The translations under genes were made by a program, and so were the position numbers. A DNA stretch of 48,535 nucleotides, from positions 1 to 48,535 of the forward strand of contig JAJEFK010000052.1 of NCBI GenBank assembly GCA_022820505.1. The letters are read 5' to 3'. Below the pieces are notes generated by a model. The model was not told where the DNA came from. It searched no databases and saw only the letters and a list, made by a program, of their open reading frames with translations. Numbering within the stretch: position 1 is the stretch's first letter; each line of letters starts with the position of its first letter. The DNA comes from Acidimicrobiia bacterium (GTDB lineage Bacteria; Actinomycetota; Acidimicrobiia; Acidimicrobiales; Poriferisodalaceae). Positions 11,161 to 19,197 of this stretch are shown piece after piece.

Positions 11161-11736
11161 TCAGGGGGTCAGCAGTCCATCGACGATCTGCTGGGCGATG
11201 TCCCGCATTCTCGCGCGGTTGGCCATCGCCGTACTCCGGATGAACTCGAAGGCATCCCGCTCGGAAAGCTGAAAATCGTCCATGAGCAGGCCCTTCGCGC
11301 GCTCCACCGCCTTACGCGTCTCCAGCTTCTCCTCGAGGCTCTCCACCGTGTCCTCGAGTTCTCGCATCTCGGTGAAACGCCCCCATGCCACCTCGATGGC
11401 CGAGACCAGTTCTTCCCGTTGGAACGGTTTCACCAGGTACGAGAGCACGCCGGCGTCGCGGGCTTCGGCGATGAGATGACGCTTGCTGAACGCTGTGAGG
11501 ATCAGCACTGCGGATGTGCGGTCGCCGGCGACCTCTCGTGCCGCATCGAGGCCGTCGCGGCCGGGCATCTGGATGTCGAAGATGCACACCTCGGGTTGGT
11601 GCTGGCGTGCGAGCTCCACGGCTTCGTCGCCGCGGCCAGTTTCCGCCACCACGACGTAGCCCTCGTCCTCGAGCATCTCGCGCAGATCGAGGCGGATGAT
11701 GGCCTCGTCCTCTGCGATCACGACTCGCTTCGACAC
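11161..11736 (-). CDS. pdtaR: ANTAR-domain response regulator (PdtaR-like)
   Basis: Two-component receiver coupled to an RNA-binding ANTAR domain, expected to act by antitermination at paired stem-loops in target transcripts. The 191-residue protein has the acidic pocket EDEA at 9-12, phosphoacceptor Asp54 (CIFDIQMPGRDG), Thr in LILTAFS and Lys in YLVKPFQ. A coiled-coil linker (about 118-140) leads into the ANTAR domain (about 140-186, ERAKGLLMDDFQLSERDAFEFIR). The start is GTG behind a strong GAGGGGAG. The location next to polA matches mycobacterial PdtaR (Rv1626). No sensor kinase is in the window, as expected if the partner is unlinked. Confidence 0.9.
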   Translation of the reverse strand: MSKRVVIAEDEAIIRLDLREMLEDEGYVVVAETGRGDEAVELARQHQPEVCIFDIQMPGRDGLDAAREVAGDRTSAVLILTAFSKRHLIAEARDAGVLSYLVKPFQREELVSAIEVAWGRFTEMRELEDTVESLEEKLETRKAVERAKGLLMDDFQLSERDAFEFIRSTAMANRARMRDIAQQIVDGLLTP

Positions 11737-11817
11737 GCACGCTCCCCTCGCGGGACAGGGTCGGTCAGCCTACCGGTCGGGTTGTCGCGCCTCTCAGAGA
11801 TTCATGCAGGCGTCGAG

Positions 11818-11900
11818 TGCCCGGGGCGGGAGTTGAACCCGCACGCCCGTGAGGGCAGAGGATTTTGAGTCCCCCGTGTCTGCCGTTTCACCACCCGGGC
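11818..11900 (-). tRNA. tRNA-Leu (anticodon CAA)
   Basis: Read in reverse, an 83-base cloverleaf: acceptor GCCCGGG pairs with CCCGGGC, discriminator base A. The anticodon stem GGGGA/TCCTC (one G-T pair) encloses the seven-base loop CTCAAAA, giving anticodon CAA for UUG codons. A long variable arm (GCCC/GGGC stem) marks it as class II leucine. The T arm is GCGGG-TTCAACT-CCCGC. CCA is not encoded. Confidence 0.95.
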
Positions 11901-11941
11901 CTTGGGGCGGCTCAGCGTACCCCCGGGCCCGAGCGTCCAGT

Positions 11942-11968
11942 GAGCGGAGCGAACGAGAGCGGAGCGAA
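11942..11968. repeat. 12-bp direct repeat upstream of fabD
   Basis: Two perfect copies of GAGCGGAGCGAA, at 11942-11953 and 11957-11968, with a 15-base period. The region also contains an inverted pair GAGAGCG (11955-11961) and CGCTCTC (11982-11988), able to form a stem with a 20-base loop. It lies between the tRNA and the fab operon, so it may be part of the fab promoter/leader or the tRNA 5' flank. No known binding site is recognised. Confidence 0.5.
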
Positions 11969-12084
11969 GGGCCAGAAAGGTCGCTCTCGGCCCGGGAAGC
12001 CACCTACCCTTTCCCCCAATCCGATTGTGCGTTCACTGCGCCGCGGCTCGGGCACCGACCCGGTCTTCCGCCCAGGCGCTGCGT

Positions 12085-12090
12085 AGGAGG
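12085..12090 (+). promoter_or_regulatory. Ribosome-binding site that fixes the fabD start
   Basis: AGGAGG four bases before GTG at 12095. The following codons give the FabD N-terminus LAFTFPGQGSQQQG, so this GTG is the start even though the frame is open for another 82 codons upstream, across the tRNA. Confidence 0.75.
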
Positions 12091-12094
12091 CCGA

Positions 12095-13279
12095 GTGCTC
12101 GCATTCACATTCCCGGGCCAGGGCTCGCAGCAGCAAGGCATGGGCGAGCCGTGGACGGCGCACGAGTCGTGGGAGCTGGTCACCGAGGCGTCCGACGCCT
12201 GCGGGCGCGATGTCGCTGCGCTGCTGCTGGAAGCCGACGCCGACGAGCTGCGCCATACGCGCAATTCGCAGCTCTCGACGTTCGTGCTGTCGATGGTGGT
12301 GCTCGATGCGGTCGAGCGCACGGGCGCGACGTTCTCGTGTGCCGCCGGGCACTCGCTAGGCGAATACAGCGCTTTGACCGCAACCGGGGTCCTGGCGTAC
12401 GACGACGCGGTGCGGCTGGTTGCCGAGCGAGGCGAGGCCATGCAGGTTGCTGCCGATGAGCAGGAAGGGACCATGGCGGCCGTGCTGGGTCTCGACGACA
12501 ACCTCGTGGCAGAGGCGTGCGACGCCACGCCAGGCGACGTCTGGGTCGCCAACTACAACGCGCCGGGCCAAGTCGTCATTGCAGGCGCACCGGACGCCGT
12601 CGCCGTCGCCGGCGACGAAGCGAAGGTGGCGGGCGCGAAACGGCTCATGGGCTTGCCCGTGGGCGGCGCATTCCACACGCCGTTCATGCAGCCGGCCAGG
12701 GATCGGCTGCGCAAGGCGCTGGCCGAGGTCGAGATCCGGGCCCCCAGCGTTCCGGTGGTTGCCAATGTCGATGCCCAGCCGCGTGCTGACGCTGACGAGT
12801 GGCGCACGCTGCTGGCACAGCAGCTCACCAGCCCGGTGCTGTGGCGCGCGAGCCTCCATGCGCTGGCCGACGCCGGCGTCACCACCTTCGTGGAACTCGG
12901 CCCGGGCAAGGTGCTGACCGGCATGACCAAGCGGACGCATCGAGGTGCGACATCGATGTCGGTCGGAACGCCCGCCGAGATCGACACGCTGATGGAAACG
13001 CTCGCCACCGATGCGCCCTCAGCGCCGACCGTGCTGGGCGGCGAGAACCTGTACGTCACCGAACGCCTCATCGTGAGCCCGTGCGCCGGCATCTTCACGC
13101 TCAGCGCCGATGTCGGCGACGGCCAGCAAGTCAAGGTGGGCGATGTCATCGGCCATGTGGCCGGGGAAGAAGTGCGCTCTGCGTTCGCGGGTACTGTCAT
13201 GGGGATCATGGCCGTAGAAGGCGAACGGGTCACCGCACGGCAGCCCGTTGCGTGGCTGCGGACGCCAGCCGGCAGCTAA
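12095..13279 (+). CDS. fabD: Malonyl-CoA:ACP transacylase fused to a biotinyl/lipoyl-like domain
   Basis: Transfers malonyl from CoA to acyl carrier protein to supply fatty-acid elongation. Residues 1-300 are a complete FabD: FPGQGSQ at 6-12, nucleophile Ser87 in GHSLGEYSA, catalytic His194 in GGAFHTPFM, and GPGKVLTGM at 269-277. An extra domain at about 319-391 has the two-half beta pattern of biotinyl/lipoyl barrel-sandwich domains (IVSPCAGIF, GDGQQVKVGDVIGHV, RSAFAGTVM, EGERVTARQPVAWL). The hairpin where a carrier has its Met-Lys-Met reads GHVAGEEVRSA with no lysine, so it cannot be biotinylated or lipoylated there. Ordinary FabD is about 310 residues. It is the first gene of fabD-fabH-fabG-acpP-fabF. 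Confidence 0.93.
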   Translation: MLAFTFPGQGSQQQGMGEPWTAHESWELVTEASDACGRDVAALLLEADADELRHTRNSQLSTFVLSMVVLDAVERTGATFSCAAGHSLGEYSALTATGVLAYDDAVRLVAERGEAMQVAADEQEGTMAAVLGLDDNLVAEACDATPGDVWVANYNAPGQVVIAGAPDAVAVAGDEAKVAGAKRLMGLPVGGAFHTPFMQPARDRLRKALAEVEIRAPSVPVVANVDAQPRADADEWRTLLAQQLTSPVLWRASLHALADAGVTTFVELGPGKVLTGMTKRTHRGATSMSVGTPAEIDTLMETLATDAPSAPTVLGGENLYVTERLIVSPCAGIFTLSADVGDGQQVKVGDVIGHVAGEEVRSAFAGTVMGIMAVEGERVTARQPVAWLRTPAGS

Positions 13280-13308
13280 GCGGCCGGCACCTGAAGGGGA
13301 GGCCACAG

Positions 13309-14274
13309 ATGACGCTCAGCGTGGGCAACGCATCAAGCGCGCGCATTGTCGGCATCGGGACGGCGCTCGGCGAACGCGTCCTCACCAACGATGAACTGGC
13401 CGAGATGGTCGACACCTCAGATGAATGGATCATCGAGCGCACCGGCATCAGGCAGCGGAACATCGGCGGCACCACTGCCGGCCTGGCGGCACGAGCCGGA
13501 TCCGCTGCGATGGAGGTCGCCGGCGTCGATCCGTCGAGCATCGACATGCTGATCCTGGCCACCACGACACCAGATCGCTGCGTTCCGGCCTCGTCGTCGC
13601 GGGTGCAGGAGGCGCTGGGCCTCGACTGCGGCGCGATGGACGTGAACGCCGCCTGCTCGGGATTCGTCTACTCGCTGGTGGCCGGTCACGGCATGATCGC
13701 GATGGGTCACGAGCGGGTGCTGGTCATCGGTGCCGAAGTGCTCTCCCGGATCACCGACTGGACCGATCGGGCCACCTGCATCCTGTTCGCCGACGGCTCG
13801 GGCGCCGCCGTGCTCGAGCGCAGCGAGCAGGGCTCAGACCTGCTCGGCTGGCACGTCGCAAGCGACGGTTCCATGGAGGAGCAGCTGTACTGCGAGCACG
13901 ACGGCTACATCCAGATGGCCGGCCAGGCGGTGTTCAAGAAGGCCGTGCTGGTGATGGAGGAGTCGGCGCGCCAGTCGATGAAGCAGGCAGGCCTGACGGC
14001 TGACGACATCGACGTGGTGGTGCCCCATCAGGCCAACGTCCGCATCGTCGAGACGGCCTGCAAGCGGCTGCGCATCCCCTATGAGAAGGCGGCCATGGTG
14101 ATCGAGCGCACCGGCAACACATCGTCGGCCTCGATCCCCCTTGCCCTCGACGACGCCGTGCGCAGCGGCCGGATCAACGAGGGCGACAATGTGCTGCTCG
14201 TCGGCTTCGGCGCCGGCATGACTTCGGCCTCGGCACTGCTGCGCTGGTCGGGCGCTCCCGCCCGAGCTTGCTGA
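13309..14274 (+). CDS. fabH: 3-oxoacyl-ACP synthase III (KAS III)
   Basis: Starts fatty-acid chains by condensing an acyl-CoA with malonyl-ACP. The 321-residue thiolase-fold protein has the triad Cys116 (DVNAACSGF), His240 (VPHQAN) and Asn270 (ERTGNTSSAS). The N-terminal segment TSDEWIIERTGIRQR is typical of the family. The ATG follows a GGGGAGG, 29 bases after the fabD stop. Primer preference (acetyl against branched acyl-CoA) cannot be read from sequence alone. The family also includes secondary-metabolite KAS III enzymes, but the fab context fixes the primary role. Confidence 0.95.
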   Translation: MTLSVGNASSARIVGIGTALGERVLTNDELAEMVDTSDEWIIERTGIRQRNIGGTTAGLAARAGSAAMEVAGVDPSSIDMLILATTTPDRCVPASSSRVQEALGLDCGAMDVNAACSGFVYSLVAGHGMIAMGHERVLVIGAEVLSRITDWTDRATCILFADGSGAAVLERSEQGSDLLGWHVASDGSMEEQLYCEHDGYIQMAGQAVFKKAVLVMEESARQSMKQAGLTADDIDVVVPHQANVRIVETACKRLRIPYEKAAMVIERTGNTSSASIPLALDDAVRSGRINEGDNVLLVGFGAGMTSASALLRWSGAPARAC

Positions 14275-14305
14275 TCGCCCCCGAGCGTCACGCACACGGC
14301 TCACG

Positions 14306-15052
14306 ATGAATCAGCCCACGAGCCTGCCTCGAGTGCGCCCCGCAACAGCACGCACCGTCCTCGTCACCGGCGGCAGCCGCGGCATCGGCCTGGCCACAGC
14401 CCGGCTGTTTGCCGATGCAGGCCACCGCGTGGCAGTGACCAGCCGCACCGAGGCCCCAGACGACAGCCGCCTGCTGTGGGTGGCATGCGATCAGGCCGAC
14501 AGCGACGCTGTCGATGCTGCTTACGGGTCCATCGAGGCTGAGCTGGGTCCGGTGGAGATCCTGGTGGCCAATGCCGGCATCACCCGTGACCAGCTCGTGC
14601 TGCGCATGGCAGACGACGACTTCGCGGCGGTCGTCGACACCAATCTGACAGGCGCCTACCGGATGGCCAAGCGGGCGGCCCGCCCGATGCTGCGCGCACG
14701 CTGGGGGCGGCTGATCTTCGTGTCCTCAGTGGTCGGATTGCTGGGCTCGGCCGGACAGGTCAACTACGCAGCATCCAAGGCAGGCCTGGTGGGCATGGCC
14801 CGATCGCTGGCCCGAGAACTCGGTTCGCGCGGCATCACCGCGAATGTCGTCGCTCCCGGGCCGGTGGCCACCGAGATGTTCGGGGCATTGAACGACGACC
14901 AGCAGGCCGCCATCACCGACGCGGTGCCGCTGGGCCGGGTGGCAGAACCGTCTGAGATTGCCGCTGCGGTGGCGTTTCTCGCGTCCGACGAGGGCGCGTA
15001 CATCACCGGCGCCGTGATACCTGTCGACGGCGGCCTGGGAATGGGCCATTGA
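14306..15052 (+). CDS. fabG: 3-oxoacyl-ACP reductase
   Basis: NADPH-dependent reduction of 3-oxoacyl-ACP in the elongation cycle. The 248-residue short-chain dehydrogenase has the cofactor motif TGGSRGIG at 21-28, NAG at 89-91, Asn113, Ser141, Tyr154 and Lys158 (YAASK). The C-terminal GAVIPVDGGLGMGH resembles FabG1/MabA of mycobacteria. The first 16 residues are a short extension, so a start a few codons later is possible. It lies 31 bases after fabH. Confidence 0.93.
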   Translation: MNQPTSLPRVRPATARTVLVTGGSRGIGLATARLFADAGHRVAVTSRTEAPDDSRLLWVACDQADSDAVDAAYGSIEAELGPVEILVANAGITRDQLVLRMADDDFAAVVDTNLTGAYRMAKRAARPMLRARWGRLIFVSSVVGLLGSAGQVNYAASKAGLVGMARSLARELGSRGITANVVAPGPVATEMFGALNDDQQAAITDAVPLGRVAEPSEIAAAVAFLASDEGAYITGAVIPVDGGLGMGH

Positions 15053-15143
15053 GCCATGCCCAAATCGGCTCAGCCTCTACACTGCGCATTCGCACGGCCG
15101 TCGGGGGCTCGTGCGGAGACCGCCCACACATGAGGGGATCAGC

Positions 15144-15377
15144 ATGAGTGACACGTTGGATCGGTTCCGTGACTGCGCCGTCGAGGTGCTGGCCGTGGAT
15201 CCCGAGCAAGTCACGCCAGAGGCCAGCTTCGCCGACGACCTCGATGCCGACAGCTTGGACCTGGTCGAGCTGGTGATGGCCTTGGAAGAGGAGTTCGACA
15301 TCAGCGTGGACGAGGAAGAACTGGAAGACGTCACCACCGTCGCCCACGCGATCCAGCTGGTCGAATCGAAACTGTGA
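15144..15377 (+). CDS. acpP: Acyl carrier protein
   Basis: Carries acyl intermediates on a 4'-phosphopantetheine arm. The 77-residue acidic helical protein has the attachment serine at position 37 in DLDADSLDLVEL, then the family helix EEEFDISVDEEELEDVTTV. The ATG at 15144 is chosen over an in-frame ATG 33 bases upstream because it gives the normal ACP length. The motif has DADSLD where many ACPs have GADSLD. It sits between fabG and fabF, where its partners are encoded. Confidence 0.95.
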   Translation: MSDTLDRFRDCAVEVLAVDPEQVTPEASFADDLDADSLDLVELVMALEEEFDISVDEEELEDVTTVAHAIQLVESKL

Positions 15378-15430
15378 GCCCTGTCCTGCAGCGTCATGGA
15401 CAGTGAGCGCGGGCCAATGAGGGCTCAGCA

Positions 15431-16606
15431 ATGAGCGCCAGCCGTCGGGTAGCTGTCGTCGGCCTCGGTGTCGTCTCGTGCGCCGGGACAGGCATCGACG
15501 ACTTCTGGCACGGGCTGAACTCCGAGCCGCCGGAGGGCGAACGGCGCGTCGCCGACTTCGATCCGGCGCCGTACTACGACAACCCCAAGGAGGCTCGACG
15601 GGCCGATCGCTCGACCCAGCTCGGCATGGCATCGGCTGCGCACGCCATCGCCGACGCAGGGGAACTGACGACCGATCCGGATCGCTGCGGCGTGATCTAC
15701 GGCACCGGTGTCGGCGGCCTGCAGACCTTCGAAGACCAGGTGCTCGTGCTCGATCGCAAGGGCGCGCGCCGGGTATCGCCCTTCATGGTGCCGATGATGA
15801 TGCCGAACGCCCCCGGTGCCGCCATCTCGATGAGGTACGGCCTAGCTGGACCCTGCGAGGTGCTCACCACCGCATGTGCGGCAGGGACGCATGCGATCGG
15901 CTACGCAGCGCGGCTGATCCGAACCGGTGCCGCCGACGTGATCGTGGCAGGCGGCTGCGAGTCGGTGATGACGCCGGTGGGCACCGCCGGTTTCGTCAAC
16001 ATGACCGCTCTGTCGAACAGCGGCATCTCGATGCCGTTCGACAAGAACCGCGACGGCTTCATGATGACGGAGGGCGCCGCCACCTTGGTGCTCGAGGAAT
16101 GGGATTCGGCGGTGGCGCGAGGGGCGTCGATCTGGGGCGAGGTGCTCGGTACCGCCTCGAACGCCGATGCCCACCACATCACTGCGCCGGCTCCCGGTGG
16201 TGCCGGCGCACTGCGCTGCATGCAGCTCGCCATCGATGACGCTGGTCTCACGCCCGACGACATCGTCCACGTGAACGCACACGGCACGTCGACGCCGCTG
16301 AACGACGCAGCCGAAGCAGAAGCGCTCAACAAGCTGTTCGGGCCCAATGGTCCGCTCGTGACCTCCACCAAGGGCGTCACCGGGCATGCGCTCGGCGCGG
16401 CAGGAGCGCTGGAGGCCATCGCCGTGCTGCTGTCGATGCACCACCGCAAGATCCCGGCCACGGCTGGCTGGACCACCCCCGACCCGGAGCTCGCAGAGTT
16501 CCGCTTGGTGACCGGTCAGGCGGCCGATTGGGAGCCGGGTCCTTCGATCAGCAACTCATTCGGCTTCGGCGGCCACAACGGCTGCATCGTGCTCGGCCCC
16601 GCCTGA
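15431..16606 (+). CDS. fabF: 3-oxoacyl-ACP synthase II (KAS II)
   Basis: Elongating condensing enzyme of type II fatty-acid synthesis. The 391-residue protein has the KAS Cys-His-His triad: Cys149 (LTTACAAGTHAIG), His284 (VNAHGTSTPLND) and His319 (GVTGHALGAAG). The Lys in STKGVTGH and the C-terminal NSFGFGGHNG loop are also present. It is 20 or so residues shorter than E. coli FabF, mainly at the N-terminal half. It is the last gene of the fab operon and ends 14 bases before the convergent serine hydrolase; a small CAGCC/GGCTG hairpin (16616-16630) lies at the junction. Confidence 0.95.
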   Translation: MSASRRVAVVGLGVVSCAGTGIDDFWHGLNSEPPEGERRVADFDPAPYYDNPKEARRADRSTQLGMASAAHAIADAGELTTDPDRCGVIYGTGVGGLQTFEDQVLVLDRKGARRVSPFMVPMMMPNAPGAAISMRYGLAGPCEVLTTACAAGTHAIGYAARLIRTGAADVIVAGGCESVMTPVGTAGFVNMTALSNSGISMPFDKNRDGFMMTEGAATLVLEEWDSAVARGASIWGEVLGTASNADAHHITAPAPGGAGALRCMQLAIDDAGLTPDDIVHVNAHGTSTPLNDAAEAEALNKLFGPNGPLVTSTKGVTGHALGAAGALEAIAVLLSMHHRKIPATAGWTTPDPELAEFRLVTGQAADWEPGPSISNSFGFGGHNGCIVLGPA

Positions 16607-16620
16607 GGCCGTGAACAGCC

Positions 16621-17787
16621 CTAGAGGCTGTCGTAGGTGGCGGTCTCAATGGCTTCGAACAGCCCGTACGAGCGCGGATCTGCGAACGGCACCTGCTGAC
16701 TGATGTAGCAGCCCGCCACCTGGTTCTGCAGATCGATCCAGAAGTACGAGTTGGCCAGCCCGGCCCACATGAGGCCCCCGGCGGGACGCCCGGTCGGTGC
16801 GGGCTCCTCGTTGATCTGGAACGTCAGGCCCCACGACTTCTCGACGCCGGGGAAGAACTCGGCATCGAACGAGTACGGCGGGATGGCCGTGGGCAGCATC
16901 GTGACGCGCAGATCGCCCATCGCATTGCTGACCATCTGCGCATGCGTGCTCGGCGACACCACCTGGTTGCCGTCGAGGCTGCCGCCGTTCAGCATCATGG
17001 CCAGGAAGCGGCAGTAGTCGTCGACGGTGGAGTACAGACCGCCGCCGCCCATCTCGAACTCGGGCTCTTGGGGGATCTCGAACGGCATCTCGACCAGCGA
17101 GCCGTCCTCCATCCGCGCTTGCATCGCCGATATGCGCGAGCGCATGTCGTCGCTGATCTTGAACGCGGTGTCGGCCATGCCCAGCGGTCCGAAGATGTTC
17201 TCGGCCATGTACTCGCCCAGCGACATCCCCGAGGCGGCCTCCACCATCTGGCCCGCGTAGTCGATGCCGGTGCCGTAGAACCAGCGGTCGCCCGGGTCGA
17301 ACAGCAGCGGGATGGTCAGCGTTTGCTTCTGGCACTCGATCACGCCCGGCGTGCCGGTGGCCTCTTCGTACTGGCCGAGCTCGGGGCTCCAGATGTCGTA
17401 TCCCATGCCGGCGGTATGGGTCAGCAGGTGACGCAGCGTGATGTCGCCGTCGCGGGCACGGGTGACCGGGTTGCCGTCGTCGTCGAAGCCGGTCAGCACG
17501 TCGAGCTCGCCCAGCAGCGGCAGCACCTCTGCGCCCGGACTGTCGAGCGAGAGCTTGCCCTGCTCCACGAGCTGCATCGCCGCCGTGCCGGTGACCGCCT
17601 TGGTCATCGAGGCGATCCAGCACACGGTGTCATTCGACATCGCCACGTCGCTGTCGGCCCCACGGGTGCCGGCCGCAGCCGAGCAGATCTCACCGTCGGC
17701 ACTGATGACCTTGGCCACCGCGCCCACGACATCGCCGTCGGCGACGCCCCGGTCGAGAATCCCTTGAACTGTGTCTCCGAGCGACAT
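16621..17787 (-). CDS. Serine hydrolase of the beta-lactamase/EstB family
   Basis: Likely esterase or peptidase of the class C beta-lactamase-like superfamily, 388 residues. It has the SxxK nucleophile motif Ser60-Met-Thr-Lys63 (IASMTKAVTG), a YxN-like motif at Tyr171 (FYGTGIDYAG), and a third element near GGLMWAGLANSYFW where HxG is expected. LLTHTAGMGYD matches the family motif. There is no signal peptide, so it is probably cytoplasmic and not a resistance beta-lactamase; EstB-type esterases fit better. Substrate unknown. It is divergent from the CapA-like gene and convergent with fabF. Confidence 0.8.
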   Translation of the reverse strand: MSLGDTVQGILDRGVADGDVVGAVAKVISADGEICSAAAGTRGADSDVAMSNDTVCWIASMTKAVTGTAAMQLVEQGKLSLDSPGAEVLPLLGELDVLTGFDDDGNPVTRARDGDITLRHLLTHTAGMGYDIWSPELGQYEEATGTPGVIECQKQTLTIPLLFDPGDRWFYGTGIDYAGQMVEAASGMSLGEYMAENIFGPLGMADTAFKISDDMRSRISAMQARMEDGSLVEMPFEIPQEPEFEMGGGGLYSTVDDYCRFLAMMLNGGSLDGNQVVSPSTHAQMVSNAMGDLRVTMLPTAIPPYSFDAEFFPGVEKSWGLTFQINEEPAPTGRPAGGLMWAGLANSYFWIDLQNQVAGCYISQQVPFADPRSYGLFEAIETATYDSL

Positions 17788-17902
17788 ATCAGGCCTCCTG
17801 GTCCGCCGAATGCAACGCAGGTCGTGGCTTGATCCAGTCCTGCGCGCGCGACGCTAGTTCGCTACCGGAGGGCGCAGAACTCCTGTCATACGCTTCGGGG
17901 CC

Positions 17903-19192
17903 ATGGCGTTTCGCCGCACCGGTTCACTCGTCGCGACCCTCGTCGTGCTGGCGGTGGCGTGCAGCACCAGCCCTGTGCGAGTCGCTCCTCCCCCTCCCAC
18001 ATCAGCGGATGCCGCGGCGGTCGCTCAGCCAGCAACGACTGAAGCCGAGTCCAGCGGAACGGTAGGCGAGGTCACGTCGTCGACCGCACCAGTCACTCCG
18101 GCCGCGACAACGACGGCGGCGGCGACCTCGACGACAGCCGTCGTGCCGACGACGACACAGCCGGATCTGACATGGACGCTGCTGGCAGGCGGCGACGTGC
18201 TGATGGACCGCAGCGAAGCAGCCGGTATCGACCCCTTCGCCGGCATCGAGCCTGCGCTCGCGTCGGCAGACATCGCCGTCGTGAACGTGGAGATGGTCAT
18301 CAGCGAGCGCGGTGCGCCCGCCGACAAGAAGTACGTGTTCCGGGCGCCGCCGTCGGCGGCCGAGCGGATCGCTGCGGCTGGCGTGGATGTCGCCAGCCTG
18401 GCCAACAACCACGCCATGGACTACGGCCCTGACGCGCTGGTTGACACGGTTGATCTGCTCGAAGCCAACGGTGTGATCGCGCTCGGTGCGGGCGCCACCA
18501 GCAGCGATGCGTACGGGCACCAGGTCATCGAAGTGCGCCCGGGTGTGCGCGTGGCCTTCGTGGGTGCCTCGATGGTGGTGCCGCTTGGGTTTCCGGCCAG
18601 CCAAACGCGACCCGGCATCGCGTCGGCGTACCAGCGCGACCGGGTGCTCGCCAACGTGCGGGTGGCGGCGGAAGAGGCCGACGTGGTGATCGCCGTGGTC
18701 CATTGGGGCATCGAGCGCATGACCTGCCCGGAGGGCCGCCAGCGCGATCTCGCATTCGAGCTGCTGCGCAACGGCGCCGATGCGGTCATCGGCCACCACC
18801 CGCACGTGCTGCAGCCGGTGGTGTTCGACGACGGGAGGCTCGTGGCCTACTCGCTGGGCAACTTTGTCTGGCACTACCGGTCGGGCATCACCGGCGACAC
18901 CGGCGTGCTGCAGATCGACTTCGACGGCGCCGAGATGCTGGGCTGGTCGTTCCATCCGCACCTGCTCGACGTCAACGGCGCGCCAGTGCCTGCGTCTGAG
19001 GGCGCTCGGCTCGATCGGATCAACGACATCGTGTCGGGTGACTGCGCCCGCCACCAGCCGCCCCCGACCACCGCCGCTCCGGAACCCGACGCAGACCCCG
19101 AAAGCGAAACCGAGTCGGAGTCAGAGACCGAAGGGGACGAAAGCGCGACCGAGACCGAACCTGAGGCGGAAGACGAAGCGAACGAGGGCTGA
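17903..19192 (+). CDS. CapA-family lipoprotein (calcineurin-like phosphoesterase fold)
   Basis: Exported protein, 429 residues. A lipoprotein signal ends at Cys20 (LVVLAVACSTS), followed by a 70-residue Thr/Ala/Pro-rich linker suited to crossing a cell envelope. The CapA-type domain (about 90-380) shows LLAGGDVLMDR, VVNVEMVIS, SLANNHAMDYG, VVHWGIE, GADAVIGHHPHVLQP and YSLGNFVW. In other bacteria CapA proteins support export or attachment of poly-gamma-glutamate or capsule polymer. There are no capBC genes here, so the ligand is unknown. The last 40 residues are a Glu/Ser/Thr tail. It converges with the CoA-transferase gene five bases away. Confidence 0.85.
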   Translation: MAFRRTGSLVATLVVLAVACSTSPVRVAPPPPTSADAAAVAQPATTEAESSGTVGEVTSSTAPVTPAATTTAAATSTTAVVPTTTQPDLTWTLLAGGDVLMDRSEAAGIDPFAGIEPALASADIAVVNVEMVISERGAPADKKYVFRAPPSAAERIAAAGVDVASLANNHAMDYGPDALVDTVDLLEANGVIALGAGATSSDAYGHQVIEVRPGVRVAFVGASMVVPLGFPASQTRPGIASAYQRDRVLANVRVAAEEADVVIAVVHWGIERMTCPEGRQRDLAFELLRNGADAVIGHHPHVLQPVVFDDGRLVAYSLGNFVWHYRSGITGDTGVLQIDFDGAEMLGWSFHPHLLDVNGAPVPASEGARLDRINDIVSGDCARHQPPPTTAAPEPDADPESETESESETEGDESATETEPEAEDEANEG

Positions 19193-19197
19193 ACTGC

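Noticed and set aside
16616..16630. CAGCC/GGCTG hairpin between fabF and the serine hydrolase as a terminator
   Set aside because: Five-base stem without a T-run; too weak to call.
16621..17787. Beta-lactam resistance gene
   Set aside because: No signal peptide and an atypical YxN/HxG; an EstB-type cytoplasmic esterase fits better.
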